Below the pieces are notes generated by a model. The model saw only the letters and a program-made list of their open reading frames with translations. It did not search any database and was not told where the DNA came from. Position numbers and translations under genes: made by a program. This document shows positions 27,154 through 36,476 of a DNA stretch of 64,000 nucleotides, piece after piece. This stretch comes from an uncultured Lachnospiraceae bacterium (GTDB taxonomy: Bacteria > Bacillota > Clostridia > Lachnospirales > Lachnospiraceae), in assembly GCA_947589305.1 (NCBI GenBank), contig CANQAP010000002.1, forward strand, positions 242,458 to 306,457, read 5' to 3'. Positions within the stretch are counted from its first letter, which is position 1; every line of letters starts with the position of its first letter.

Positions 27154-27173
27154 CAGGTTGTCTGAATAATGGG

Positions 27174-27216
27174 AAGAGCCAATGCACGGTAAAAGACCGA
27201 ACGCATTGGCTCTTTT
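27174..27216. terminator. bidirectional terminator between queC and the lipid kinase gene
   Basis: A 12-bp perfect stem pairs 27174-27185 (aagagccaatgc) with 27203-27214, with an A-run on the left flank and a T-run on the right. It can end queC transcription on the plus strand and the convergent kinase gene on the minus strand. Confidence 0.85.
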
Positions 27217-27248
27217 GGCGTACTGCCGCATTCTGGTATGTTTTTATT

Positions 27249-28139
27249 TTATCGTATGATCTGTAAGGCTTGCTGGTGGTTATCAATGATGACCGCTTTA
27301 TGATTTCCGCCAAATTCTCCGTCCATTACCCAAGGGATTTCCTCATCGGAAGTGATCTCAATGCGGGAAGCCTTAAAGCAATACATATATTTTTCATTGA
27401 CTTCACTGATGAGCAGGGAATTGATAATAGCCTGTAATTCAATCGGATTAGTCGGTGTCTTGATCAGCAGGCATTCAAAAATACCGTCGTCAAATTTGAC
27501 GTCATCCGCCATAACAACATGTTTCAGACCGCCGACCGACAGGGAATTCGTGATCATGGCATAAATAAAATTATCGGTGATTTCCTGATCGTCATAACGT
27601 ATCGTTGCCTGATAGGTGGTAATGCTGTTCAGACTTCGGATGCCGTTCATGATATAAGCGGCATGTCCAAACATATTTTTAAACTGCTGGTCTGTGGAAT
27701 AAGAAACTTCCGTAAAGGCGCCGAATGCCGCTACATAGATAAAATAATCCTTTTGGTTGAAAGAACCGACATCGATCGGGAACGGATGACCGCTGATGAT
27801 ATTGGTTACCGCCGCCATCGGATCGAGCGGGATGCCGAGACTTCTGGCAAAGTCGTTGGTTGAACCGGCAGGAATATATCCCAACGGTTTTTCACATTTG
27901 CTGATCATAAAGCCGGTTACGACTTCATCTAAGGTGCCGTCACCGCCGGCGCAGACAATCAGATCGTAATCACTGCCCTCGGAAATCACGATGTTTTGTC
28001 CGTCCATAGGCTGTTTGGTCGGATAAACGGTTACGCGGTAATCTGCCTCCGAAAACGCATTTATCACATCAAACAGCCGGTCTTTAATGTGTGTTTTTCC
28101 GGCAGTCGGATTTAATATAAATAATAATTCTTTTTTCAT
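27249..28139 (-). CDS. diacylglycerol/lipid kinase family protein (YegS/DagK-like)
   Basis: A 296-residue lipid kinase that would phosphorylate diacylglycerol or a related lipid with ATP at the inner face of the membrane. The N-terminus reads LLFILNPTAGK; the nucleotide motif GGDGTLDEV is near residue 66; GYIPAGSTNDFARSLGIP and the C-terminal VMDGE complete the family pattern. The internal ATG was chosen over a start 51 bases upstream because a perfect GGAGG lies 8 bases before it. Divergent from glmM, with its own promoter. Confidence 0.9.
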   Translation of the reverse strand: MKKELLFILNPTAGKTHIKDRLFDVINAFSEADYRVTVYPTKQPMDGQNIVISEGSDYDLIVCAGGDGTLDEVVTGFMISKCEKPLGYIPAGSTNDFARSLGIPLDPMAAVTNIISGHPFPIDVGSFNQKDYFIYVAAFGAFTEVSYSTDQQFKNMFGHAAYIMNGIRSLNSITTYQATIRYDDQEITDNFIYAMITNSLSVGGLKHVVMADDVKFDDGIFECLLIKTPTNPIELQAIINSLLISEVNEKYMYCFKASRIEITSDEEIPWVMDGEFGGNHKAVIIDNHQQALQIIR

Positions 28140-28199
28140 ATCATCGTCCTCCGTTTCATGGTAATCATAATAGTCATAAGGATAAAACAACTAAAAGGT

Positions 28200-28228
28200 A
28201 TTATAGTATAACCGCTGACATTTCACAA
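28200..28228 (-). promoter_or_regulatory. promoter for the lipid kinase gene
   Basis: On the minus strand TTGTGA (complement of 28223-28228), a 17-base spacer and a perfect TATAAT (complement of 28200-28205), about 60 bases before the kinase ATG. Confidence 0.75.
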
Positions 28229-28241
28229 TAATGAAATCTTG

Positions 28242-28258
28242 AAAGTTCTATGAACTTT
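28242..28258. repeat. 17-bp palindrome between divergent promoters
   Basis: AAAGTTCTATGAACTTT, a 7-bp perfect inverted repeat with a 3-base centre. It lies just upstream of the kinase -35 box and about 45 bases upstream of the glmM -35 box. Its symmetry and place suggest an operator for a dimeric regulator; the regulator is not identified. Confidence 0.4.
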
Positions 28259-28303
28259 TTATGCTGTTCTATGCGTTTCCCGCCAGTCTTAAAGGAACTT
28301 CTC

Positions 28304-28332
28304 TTGCTTAATCCAATAAAATAGCCTATAAT
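28304..28332 (+). promoter_or_regulatory. promoter for glmM
   Basis: TTGCTT (28304-28309), a 17-base spacer and a perfect TATAAT (28327-28332), 35 bases before the glmM ATG. Confidence 0.75.
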
Positions 28333-28366
28333 AAGAAATACTTGAAACAGGAAAGGAATTAAAGCA

Positions 28367-29719
28367 ATGGGTAAATATTTTGGTACGGATGGTTTTCGTG
28401 GAGAAGCCAATGTTGATTTAACGGTAGAACACGCATATAAAGTCGGTCGGTTTTTAGGATATTATTATGGACAGCAAAAAGAGGACGGAAGAGCCAGAGT
28501 CGTTATAGGAAAAGATACCAGACGATCCAGTTATATGTTTGAATATGCCTTGGTTTCCGGCTTGACAGCCAGCGGCGCGGATGTCTGCCTGATGCACGTT
28601 ACGCCGACTCCGAGTGTGTCTTATATCACGAGAATCGATGAATTTGACTGCGGCATTATGATCTCTGCGAGCCATAATCCGTTTTATGATAACGGTATCA
28701 AGATCATTAACGGTAACGGTTCCAAAATGGATGCCGGAGTAGAAAACCAGATTGAAGCATATATCGATCACTTAACGGATGAGATTCCGTTTGCAACCCG
28801 TGAAAATATCGGAAGAACGACAGATTATGCAAGCGGAAGAAATCGTTATATCGGATATCTGATGACATTGGCAACCCGTTCCTTTAAGAATGTCCGCGTC
28901 GGGCTAGATTGTGCGAACGGTGCCTCTTCTACGGTGGCAAAAGCGGTTTTTGAAGCGTTAGGGGCAAAAACGTATGTGATACATGCAGAACCGGATGGCG
29001 TAAATATCAATGACCATTGCGGTTCCACTCATATTGAAGTGTTGCAGAAGGTGGTACGGGAAAAAGGTCTTGATGTCGGTTTTGCATATGACGGAGATGC
29101 CGACCGATGCCTTGCAGTAGACGATCAAGGAGAAATTGTAGACGGTGATAAGATTCTTTACATGTGCGGAAAGTATTTAAAGGAAAAGGGAGAACTGAAG
29201 AATAATACCGTTGTCACTACGATCATGTCAAATCTAGGATTATATAAGGCATTTGACCGCTGCGGCATCCGATATGAAAAGACGGCGGTAGGTGATAAAT
29301 ATGTATATGAAAATATGCAGGAAAACGGATATTCTTTGGGCGGAGAGCAGTCCGGTCACATTATTTTCAGCAAATTTGCAACGACGGGCGACGGTGTGCT
29401 TACGTCCTTAAAGATCATGGAAGTGATGTTGGAAAGCAAACAGAAACTATCGGATTTATTTCATGATCTGACCATTTATCCGCAGTTACTGGTGAATGTG
29501 CGGGTGAAAAGCAAACCGGAAGCAAAAGCGGATCCGGATGTCTGTGCATTGGTAGCGTCGATTGAAAAAGAACTGGGCGAGGAAGGACGCATTCTCATTC
29601 GGGAGAGCGGTACCGAACCGGTGATCCGTGTCATGGTGGAAGCAAAGACGGATGAGATCTGTAACCGTTATGTGTATCAGGTAGTGGATCTATTGAAAAA
29701 GAACGGACACAGCGTGTAA
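28367..29719 (+). CDS. glmM: phosphoglucosamine mutase
   Basis: Converts glucosamine-6-phosphate to glucosamine-1-phosphate for peptidoglycan and UDP-GlcNAc supply. The phospho-serine loop SASHNPFYDNGIKI has the catalytic Ser102. The Mg loop DGDADRCL is near residue 243, the sugar loop GGEQSGHI near 325, and the C-terminal phosphate loop RESGTEPVIRVMVE is intact. The 450-residue length is normal. GlmM rather than a general phosphohexomutase is favoured by the MGKYFGTDGFRGEAN start. GAAAGGAATTAAAGCA precedes the ATG. Confidence 0.95.
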   Translation: MGKYFGTDGFRGEANVDLTVEHAYKVGRFLGYYYGQQKEDGRARVVIGKDTRRSSYMFEYALVSGLTASGADVCLMHVTPTPSVSYITRIDEFDCGIMISASHNPFYDNGIKIINGNGSKMDAGVENQIEAYIDHLTDEIPFATRENIGRTTDYASGRNRYIGYLMTLATRSFKNVRVGLDCANGASSTVAKAVFEALGAKTYVIHAEPDGVNINDHCGSTHIEVLQKVVREKGLDVGFAYDGDADRCLAVDDQGEIVDGDKILYMCGKYLKEKGELKNNTVVTTIMSNLGLYKAFDRCGIRYEKTAVGDKYVYENMQENGYSLGGEQSGHIIFSKFATTGDGVLTSLKIMEVMLESKQKLSDLFHDLTIYPQLLVNVRVKSKPEAKADPDVCALVASIEKELGEEGRILIRESGTEPVIRVMVEAKTDEICNRYVYQVVDLLKKNGHSV

Positions 29720-29755
29720 ACAGACATCTTTGTACTAATCTTTCTGCCCGGTGAA

Positions 29756-29785
29756 TTGACATAAATTTCAATATATACCTATAAA
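29756..29785 (+). promoter_or_regulatory. possible promoter for clpX
   Basis: A perfect TTGACA (29756-29761), an 18-base spacer and TATAAA (29780-29785). A second TATAAT at 29815-29820 has no good -35 box. Either could drive clpX in the 186-base gap after glmM. Confidence 0.55.
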
Positions 29786-29905
29786 TATGGATAGAATTGT
29801 GCTGTTTTTTTTGTTATAATGCTTTTCAAAGCAAGAATATTGTAAGCAAAGATTGTATAGAAGACGAGAAAACGGGCGGTTTTCTGATCGCTGATGGAGG
29901 AGCAT

Positions 29906-31288
29906 ATGTCAAAAGATATCATAGAAACAAGCGACACACAGGAAGAAGAAACAGAATATGAGAATTATTGTTATTTATGCCGACGACCGGAGAGCATCGC
30001 AGGGAAGTTGATTCATCTGCCGAATGATATTTATATATGTCCGGATTGTATGCAGAATACATTTGATACGTTTAACGGAAACGGGAATATGCAATTTGTG
30101 GATCTGTCCAATTTGGATATGTCCCATTTGAATTTTGGCATGGGACAGACAATGCCAAAGTCGCAGAAGGTTAAGAAAAAGAAAAAAGAAGAAAAAAAAG
30201 AAGAACCGGTATTGGATCTCAAGTCGATTCCGGCGCCGCATATCATGAAAGCACAGTTGGATGAATACATAGTTGGGCAGGATTATGCAAAAAAGGTGAT
30301 CTCGGTGGCTGTTTATAATCATTATAAACGGGTACTGACGGATACGATGGATGATATTGAGATTGAGAAGTCTAATATGCTGATGATCGGACCCACCGGA
30401 AGCGGTAAGACATATTTGGTAAAAACGATTGCACGGTTATTGAATGTACCGTTAGCCATTACGGATGCAACGACGTTAACGGAAGCAGGTTATATTGGGG
30501 ATGATGTGGAAAGCGTACTTTCCAAGCTGTTGGCAGCGGCAGATAATGATGTGGAAAAGGCGGAACAAGGGATCGTATTTATAGATGAGATTGATAAGAT
30601 CGCGAAAAAAAGAAATACAAACAGTCGGGATGTCAGCGGAGAATCGGTTCAGCAGGGGTTGTTAAAGCTGCTGGAAGGCGCGGAGGTCGAAGTACCGGTG
30701 GGAGCCGGCAGTAAAAATGCGATGGTGCCGTTGACGACCATTAATACAAAAAATATACTGTTTATTTGCGGCGGCGCGTTCCCGGATATCGAGGATATCA
30801 TAAAAGCCAGATTAAATAAACAGTCTTCTATAGGATTTCGGGCGGATTTAAAGGATAAGTATGACGGGGATGCAAATCTGCTCAAACAGGTAACGATAGA
30901 AGATTTAAGGGAATTTGGGATGATTCCGGAATTTTTAGGAAGACTTCCGGTTATCTATACGCTGGAAGCGCTAGATAAGGAAAAAATGGTTCAGATTTTA
31001 AAAGAGCCAAAGAATGCAATCTTGAAACAGTATCAAAAATTGTTAAGTTTGGATGAGGTGGATTTAAGATTTGACGATTCGGCATACGAAGCCATTGCTG
31101 AAAAAGCGATGGAAAGGAAGACCGGTGCCAGAGCGTTACGGGCGATCATTGAAGAATTCATGCTGGATATCATGTATCAGATTCCACGCGATGACAGTAT
31201 TGGTCGGGTAACGATTACCGGCGATTATATCCGTGGGACCGGTGCTCCGCTGATCGACATGCGAGGCGTATTGGCATTGGAAAACTAA
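29906..31288 (+). CDS. clpX: ClpX ATP-dependent unfoldase
   Basis: AAA+ unfoldase that feeds substrates to ClpP; 460 residues. An acidic N-terminal tail precedes the zinc-binding domain with Cys22, Cys25, Cys45 and Cys48. A lysine/glutamate-rich linker follows (about 90-105). The AAA+ domain has Walker A GPTGSGKT, Walker B FIDEIDKIA and the IGF loop (SSIGFRAD) used to dock on ClpP. RKTGARALRAI-type sensor 2 is near the C-terminus. The ATG at 29906 was chosen because ATGGAGGAGCAT forms its ribosome binding site; an ATG 12 bases upstream overlaps that site. No clpP is adjacent. Confidence 0.9.
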   Translation: MSKDIIETSDTQEEETEYENYCYLCRRPESIAGKLIHLPNDIYICPDCMQNTFDTFNGNGNMQFVDLSNLDMSHLNFGMGQTMPKSQKVKKKKKEEKKEEPVLDLKSIPAPHIMKAQLDEYIVGQDYAKKVISVAVYNHYKRVLTDTMDDIEIEKSNMLMIGPTGSGKTYLVKTIARLLNVPLAITDATTLTEAGYIGDDVESVLSKLLAAADNDVEKAEQGIVFIDEIDKIAKKRNTNSRDVSGESVQQGLLKLLEGAEVEVPVGAGSKNAMVPLTTINTKNILFICGGAFPDIEDIIKARLNKQSSIGFRADLKDKYDGDANLLKQVTIEDLREFGMIPEFLGRLPVIYTLEALDKEKMVQILKEPKNAILKQYQKLLSLDEVDLRFDDSAYEAIAEKAMERKTGARALRAIIEEFMLDIMYQIPRDDSIGRVTITGDYIRGTGAPLIDMRGVLALEN

Positions 31289-31313
31289 ATGGAAAGATAC
31301 GGAATATTTCCAT

Positions 31314-31348
31314 AACACAGACGCTGTATGACAGCGTCTGTGTTTTTA
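31314..31348 (+). terminator. terminator after clpX
   Basis: A 13-bp stem (aacacagacgctg at 31314-31326 with its complement at 31332-31344), a 5-base loop, then a T-run. It isolates clpX from the injection system locus. Confidence 0.9.
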
Positions 31349-31590
31349 TATTGGGTGAAATACGAAGGATAAACAGATAAGTATTCTGACAATAAAAAAT
31401 AATTCATATCTATATTATAATAAAAATAAAAATTAAATACTTATTTCAGATAATGATATAAAAGAAAGATTGTTAGCTTTGGGAGTGACAAAAAAGTATG
31501 TTTGGAAAAAGTTAAGATAATGTTAAAGAGATCGAATTAAAATGAAAACAGTAGATTATTGGTTGCTAATGTCTGAAAAGGGGGATTTTT
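31349..31590 (+). other. AT-rich leader region before the injection-system locus
   Basis: A 242-base gene-free stretch, clearly more AT-rich than its surroundings around 31380-31450. A TATAAT at 31416-31421 is present, but without a well-spaced -35 box (a CTGACA at 31386 is 24 bases away). A possible 19-codon leader ORF runs from ATG 31542 to TAA 31601, overlapping the start of the next gene in another frame. AAGGGGG before 31591 is the ribosome binding site of that gene. This is the likely transcription start region of the locus. Confidence 0.45.
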
Positions 31591-32415
31591 ATGCTTGCTA
31601 AGGTGAAACCGGAAAAGTTACAGGATAAGAATAATTTTGATTATTCACAATTTGTATATCAAACTGGTTTAAAAAAATCAGACGCTGAGACATCCGAGGA
31701 CAGGACATACGACTATTATGATGATTATGTATCTGTTGCTATTGTGCAGGTAGGTGCTATGCCTTTCGGATTTGGCGGACATGCAGAGATCATATATGAA
31801 GATAGGGAAGTGGCAGAGAATAGCGTAAAAGCAATAGGATCGGAGAAAGCGGCACGTTTTAAAATCATAGAATTAGGAAATGATGGTAGTAATGTCAATG
31901 CTTCTACTATGTCCACAGGTATCAGCGGTATGGCAACAACTTCCGGCAGTTCGTCAAACGTGGGATCTACAAGAAACAGTTCCAGTGGGAATTCCGGAGG
32001 GAGTTCTATCACGGGGAGTACTTTCTTGGGGCAAGGGTTATTTAAGATTAGAAATGAGATATTAAATAAACAGAGTAATAATATCTCTATTGCGAATAAT
32101 ATGAAGGTGTTGCAGATGGGGAAGCAGGACTTTGATGCCTTAATAGTTCGATATCGCAATATAGAGAAGATCATAGAACAGCAAAATGCAGATTCATCTG
32201 ACAATCAATTCGAAAAAGTTTCATATAAATTATTACCTACTATGGATGATGCAAAAGAGATACATCATCAGTATAACTGTGCAAGTTTTGTAGCAGATTT
32301 ATTGTACAGTGCCGATTATAAAATGGAGAATGACGAGTCGGCAAAAACACTCATTACGCCATATCTCGTATCGACGGCTACATGGGGAAAGAAACAAAAT
32401 CAAACTAATCAATAA
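31591..32415 (+). CDS. candidate injection-system effector, permuted papain/NlpC-P60-like fold
   Basis: A 274-residue protein of no firmly recognised family. Two motifs recall circularly permuted NlpC/P60 (LRAT-like) cysteine hydrolases, in which His precedes Cys: GGHAEIIYED (His64, Glu66) and YNCASFVADLL (Cys230). Between them lies a low-complexity Gly/Ser/Asn/Thr-rich linker (about 99-145) and a helical segment. There is no signal peptide. Base composition and codon use look more AT-rich than the genes around it. It is the first gene before the injection-system regulator and structural genes, so a cargo toxin role (amidase, peptidase or lipase) is plausible but inferred. No immunity gene is apparent. 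Confidence 0.5.
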   Translation: MLAKVKPEKLQDKNNFDYSQFVYQTGLKKSDAETSEDRTYDYYDDYVSVAIVQVGAMPFGFGGHAEIIYEDREVAENSVKAIGSEKAARFKIIELGNDGSNVNASTMSTGISGMATTSGSSSNVGSTRNSSSGNSGGSSITGSTFLGQGLFKIRNEILNKQSNNISIANNMKVLQMGKQDFDALIVRYRNIEKIIEQQNADSSDNQFEKVSYKLLPTMDDAKEIHHQYNCASFVADLLYSADYKMENDESAKTLITPYLVSTATWGKKQNQTNQ

Positions 32416-32462
32416 TATAAAAGCGACAGATTCATAGATCAACAGAAAGAGGGGAAACCAAT

Positions 32463-34310
32463 ATGAAAAAGAACGTGTTAGATACCAAGATTCGGATTCC
32501 GGAATATACGCAGACATTGGTCATGCGGGAAGCATTACTGATGAAAATGTGTCATATACCGGAATCTTTAGTGGTTATACAAGCCGGAAGTGGATATGGA
32601 AAGACATCGGTCGCTGCCGAGTATCTCAAAATCCAAAAGAAAACGTGTCTGTGGTATCGATTGGATCATACGGATAATGATCCGGGTGAGTTTGTTGCTT
32701 CATTTGCGGTGGCTCTTCAAAAACAGATTGTGGATTTTTGCTTGGAACCTGCTACACACGATTGGACAGTCACGGATGTGGAAGCAACTGCCATGCGGAT
32801 TTTATCGCAATTAGAAGTATGGAACCAAAACCTCACGATTGTATTGGATGATTTTCAAACGATATCTGATAAATCGCTGTATATGTTTTTTGAGTGCTTA
32901 TTTCGCTATAGCAGTCAAAAGATCCGTTTTATTCTCATTACGAACGCATCGTTTCCTGAGTTTTTAAGTAAATTTTATTTGCAGGGGAAACTGGCAGTGA
33001 TCAATCGGGAGAATTTGAAAATCACCAGAGAGGATTTACTCCGCCATATAAAACAGACCGGTCAGATGCGGAAAATCACCATGTTGGATATTGATAAGAT
33101 TTTAGCGTGTTCGGAAGGATGGGCGATCGCAGTCAATAACTTATTACATATCACATGTGAAGAAGATGAAGTATTCTGTCATCTGAACCTCGGGAATTAT
33201 ATGGAATGTGAAATATGGAATATTCTGTCCGAACATTACCAGCGTTTTTTGATGGAAAGTGCCGCGCTGCATTTGATCACCCCGGATGTCTGTAACTTTG
33301 TTTTTGGAATACAAGATGCACAAGAGATATTGGAATATTTTGTAGAAGAACAAATGCTCATCGAACGACAAAAGAATCAGGTGTATCATTATCATCCGTT
33401 ATTACAGCAGTTTTTAGGCAGAAAGTTACAGGAGGAGGATAAAAAACGGATACAGTTAAGAGAAACGCTGTATTATGATTTGCAGAAACAAGAAACGGTT
33501 TGGAATCCTGTCAGCGAGCCAAAAAGAAAAAACAGACGGTGCTTGATCTCGTTTTCCGATATCAATAAAAAATATTATATATCTTGTTTTGGTGAGATGA
33601 GCGTACACGGAGAGGAAAAACGACCGTTACATTGGAGAACGAGAAAAACAAAAGAATTATTTGCATTTTTATGGGAAAATCAAGGCGTTCCGTTGGGAAA
33701 AGAGGAAATGATCGAGGCACTATGGCAGGATGCAGACGGTCAAAATGTAGAAGCTTTGTTTCATACAACACTTTCTTATCTAAAAAAAGCCTGTACTGAA
33801 TACGGCATCCCGGACATCATACAGGTAGTTAACAAGAAATATGTGATGCAGCAGGGATATATGATCTCTGATATCAGCCAGTTGCATGGTATGTATGAGC
33901 AATGGAAAAACAATTTGTTTGCCGATGAGATAGAACAAAATTTTCAGGATTTAAATCATATTTATAAAGGCGAATATCTGGCAGACATCGACAGCTTTTG
34001 GGTGTTGCCAAAGCGGGAGTACTACGTGAATATGTATTTGAAGTGTTGTGAAATACTCGCACGGCAGGCACAGAAGAAAAAGCAATATGAAACAACGGTT
34101 CATATTTTGGAACATGCCATCAGGCTGGACCCTTATTCGGAAGAATTCAATGGGATGTTGTTAGAAAGCTTAGGAATATTAGGGGAAGTCCGTTTGGCAA
34201 AACGGCATTATGATCATTACAAAAGGATCATGAAAGAGGAATTGAATCTTAAGATCGGAAAACAGGTTCAGGATAGTTATCGAAATCATGTGTTGCAACA
34301 TAGTGGATAA
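32463..34310 (+). CDS. STAND ATPase-BTAD (SARP-like) transcriptional regulator
   Basis: A 615-residue regulator. Residues about 1-300 are a MalT-like STAND NTPase, with Walker A AGSGYGKTS (41-49) and Walker B TIVLDDFQTI (about 130). Residues about 375-470 form an OmpR-type winged helix (RKTKELFAFLWENQG, ALFHTTLSYLKKAC). Residues about 480-612 are a bacterial transcriptional activator domain of TPR-like helices (YLADIDSFWV, ILEHAIRLDPYSEEFNGMLL). SARP-like activators often switch on secondary metabolism or injection systems. It stands directly before the structural operon, so it is the likely activator; GAGGGGAAACCAAT precedes the ATG. Confidence 0.8.
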   Translation: MKKNVLDTKIRIPEYTQTLVMREALLMKMCHIPESLVVIQAGSGYGKTSVAAEYLKIQKKTCLWYRLDHTDNDPGEFVASFAVALQKQIVDFCLEPATHDWTVTDVEATAMRILSQLEVWNQNLTIVLDDFQTISDKSLYMFFECLFRYSSQKIRFILITNASFPEFLSKFYLQGKLAVINRENLKITREDLLRHIKQTGQMRKITMLDIDKILACSEGWAIAVNNLLHITCEEDEVFCHLNLGNYMECEIWNILSEHYQRFLMESAALHLITPDVCNFVFGIQDAQEILEYFVEEQMLIERQKNQVYHYHPLLQQFLGRKLQEEDKKRIQLRETLYYDLQKQETVWNPVSEPKRKNRRCLISFSDINKKYYISCFGEMSVHGEEKRPLHWRTRKTKELFAFLWENQGVPLGKEEMIEALWQDADGQNVEALFHTTLSYLKKACTEYGIPDIIQVVNKKYVMQQGYMISDISQLHGMYEQWKNNLFADEIEQNFQDLNHIYKGEYLADIDSFWVLPKREYYVNMYLKCCEILARQAQKKKQYETTVHILEHAIRLDPYSEEFNGMLLESLGILGEVRLAKRHYDHYKRIMKEELNLKIGKQVQDSYRNHVLQHSG

Positions 34311-34325
34311 TGAGGGAGGAAGGAA

Positions 34326-36410
34326 ATGGAAGATTTTGAAACTATGCAGGAATTGGATCTCAATAATTGGAATTCATTAAATGCTTGGTGCCGAAGCCGT
34401 ATCTCCGGCGTTTGGCGGTTGGTGGAAGAAGTTTCTGATCAAACGGGGGATTCGGCAGAGCATATGCGTTTGAATGATCAGCTCCGCCGCTTTTTTAAGC
34501 AGGAGGAAAACGGACAACAGCAGAAAGCAGCGAATCTAACATGTACGATCAGCGGCAGTCTGGCTGCCTTGTGCAAATGCTTACAGCTTGACGATTTTGA
34601 GATTTTTTGTCTGATTTTGGCAATGTTAGCGGAATGGGATGATTCATATGAACAATTATTTGCTTTTCTGAATCAACGCTGGAACGAAACATATTTGAGC
34701 AGGAGCTGGGCAATTAGATTATATTTGGGGAGCATGGATGTAGATTTCAGATTTTTGAGATATTTTTTGCCGGAACAAAAATTATCTCTTTTTTTGTTTG
34801 AAACATCCGGCGGGCATCAAGGTTTTGGATGTCATGAAAGATTAAAACTGCGTCAGCCGATCATTAAGTATCTGTGTTCTTCCGGCGTTTATTTACAGAC
34901 GGATTATATGGAATGGCAGACAGATTCCGGCAAGAATAACGGAGAACTGTCGGAGAACCTTTATCGCAGCATAAACGCGCTTCTTATGCGGGAAAACCAA
35001 GAACAGGCATCTTATATCTGTCTCAATGGGCAAGATGAAGGCATGATGCGGCGTTATGCGGGAGAATATGCCGCAACGGCAGGAAAGGGTATGGCATATC
35101 TGGATTTCGGACGGTTGAGAGAAGAAGTATCTGCAGAAGGATATCACGATATTGCCTTAGAGGTCATGCTCCATGACGGTATTCTTTGTATATATAACTG
35201 GGAAGAAGATGGCAGGCAGGAACAAGGCAGGAAGTCTTTTTCTTTGCTTTTATATCAAGTCAGTAAACTGCTGAGAACGGTTTTTATATTGACAACAGGA
35301 GAAAAACCGGAATGGAATCTGCCCGGTCGGGGAGAAGAGATTTGGATTACGATACCGTTGCCGGATCAACGGGAACAGATGCGGATCTGGGAAGATGCGG
35401 CTAAGACATATCCGGTGGATCAGGAATGTCTTTCCCGTATGGTGAACCGGTATTCGTTTTCGGAAAAAGAAATCAAAGAGATTGTACAGCGAGCGTGTCG
35501 GTATGCGTGTGAGCAGCAGGAAGAAGTCTGCAGTGAGACCATCTTATTGAAGTCCTGTCGGGAACAGAGAAAACACAATTTGAGAAAATGGGCAACTCCG
35601 GTGACATCCGACTACGAATGGGATGATTTAGTGCTTCCATGCCGACAGAAAGAGACCATGCAGGAAATCGTGAATCATTTTCAATATCGACGGTTGGTTT
35701 ACCAGACTTGGGGCATGGAGAACACCATACAATATGGAAGCGGACTGTCCGTTTTGTTTGCCGGACCGCCCGGGACCGGTAAGACCATGGCGGCGCAGGT
35801 CCTTTGTAAAAAAATCGGCTTGGAACTTTTTAAAATCGATATCCCTTCCATTGTCAGTAAATATATCGGAGAGACAGAACAGCATATACGGGATATTTTT
35901 CGGGAAGGCATACAAAGTCAGGCGGTATTGTTTTTTGACGAAGCGGACGTGTTGTTCAGTAAACGTACAGAAGTTAAAGACAGTCATGATAAATACAGTA
36001 ACATGGAAGCCGCCTATTTGCTTCAAAAAATGGAGGAATACCCCGGTATAGTGATTTTGGCAACCAATTTTCCGAAAAACATAGATGCCGCATTTAAACG
36101 CCGTATCAAGTATGTGATGGAATTTGAAATGTCGGATGCAGAACAAAGACTGAAAATATGGAAACAAAGTATTCCGGAGAAGCTGCCTATAGATGATGAG
36201 ATTTTGTTTGAATGGCTGGCGGAAACATTTGAATTCAGCGGCAGCAATATTAAAAATATCATAGAAAATGCGGCTTTTTTTGCAGCCTCCGTACAGGAAA
36301 CGGTTGGGATGCGGCACATTCTGCATGCTATAGAAAAGGAATATCAAAAGATGGGGCGATCTTGGAATTTAGATAAGATCAATACGGAGTTTATCGGTGC
36401 GCTTTGTTAA
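34326..36410 (+). CDS. AAA+ ATPase of contractile injection system (Afp15/Pvc15-like)
   Basis: A 694-residue ATPase. The N-terminal 430 residues are a helical domain without clear motifs, and residues about 435-690 are a Cdc48/FtsH-like AAA+ module. Walker A is AGPPGTGKT (about 478), Walker B is AVLFFDEADVLFSKR, sensor 1 is ILATNFPKN, and the arginine finger is in AAFKRRIKYV. Related ATPases occur in almost all eCIS loci (Afp15) and are needed for assembly or cargo loading. GGAGGAAGGAA precedes the ATG, 15 bases after the regulator. No secretion signal; cytosolic. Confidence 0.88.
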   Translation: MEDFETMQELDLNNWNSLNAWCRSRISGVWRLVEEVSDQTGDSAEHMRLNDQLRRFFKQEENGQQQKAANLTCTISGSLAALCKCLQLDDFEIFCLILAMLAEWDDSYEQLFAFLNQRWNETYLSRSWAIRLYLGSMDVDFRFLRYFLPEQKLSLFLFETSGGHQGFGCHERLKLRQPIIKYLCSSGVYLQTDYMEWQTDSGKNNGELSENLYRSINALLMRENQEQASYICLNGQDEGMMRRYAGEYAATAGKGMAYLDFGRLREEVSAEGYHDIALEVMLHDGILCIYNWEEDGRQEQGRKSFSLLLYQVSKLLRTVFILTTGEKPEWNLPGRGEEIWITIPLPDQREQMRIWEDAAKTYPVDQECLSRMVNRYSFSEKEIKEIVQRACRYACEQQEEVCSETILLKSCREQRKHNLRKWATPVTSDYEWDDLVLPCRQKETMQEIVNHFQYRRLVYQTWGMENTIQYGSGLSVLFAGPPGTGKTMAAQVLCKKIGLELFKIDIPSIVSKYIGETEQHIRDIFREGIQSQAVLFFDEADVLFSKRTEVKDSHDKYSNMEAAYLLQKMEEYPGIVILATNFPKNIDAAFKRRIKYVMEFEMSDAEQRLKIWKQSIPEKLPIDDEILFEWLAETFEFSGSNIKNIIENAAFFAASVQETVGMRHILHAIEKEYQKMGRSWNLDKINTEFIGALC

Positions 36411-36476
36411 GTGTTTGTTAAAACGGACATGATATGATGCGGTCAACAAAATACATAAAGGAGGAAGGAAAGCGAT

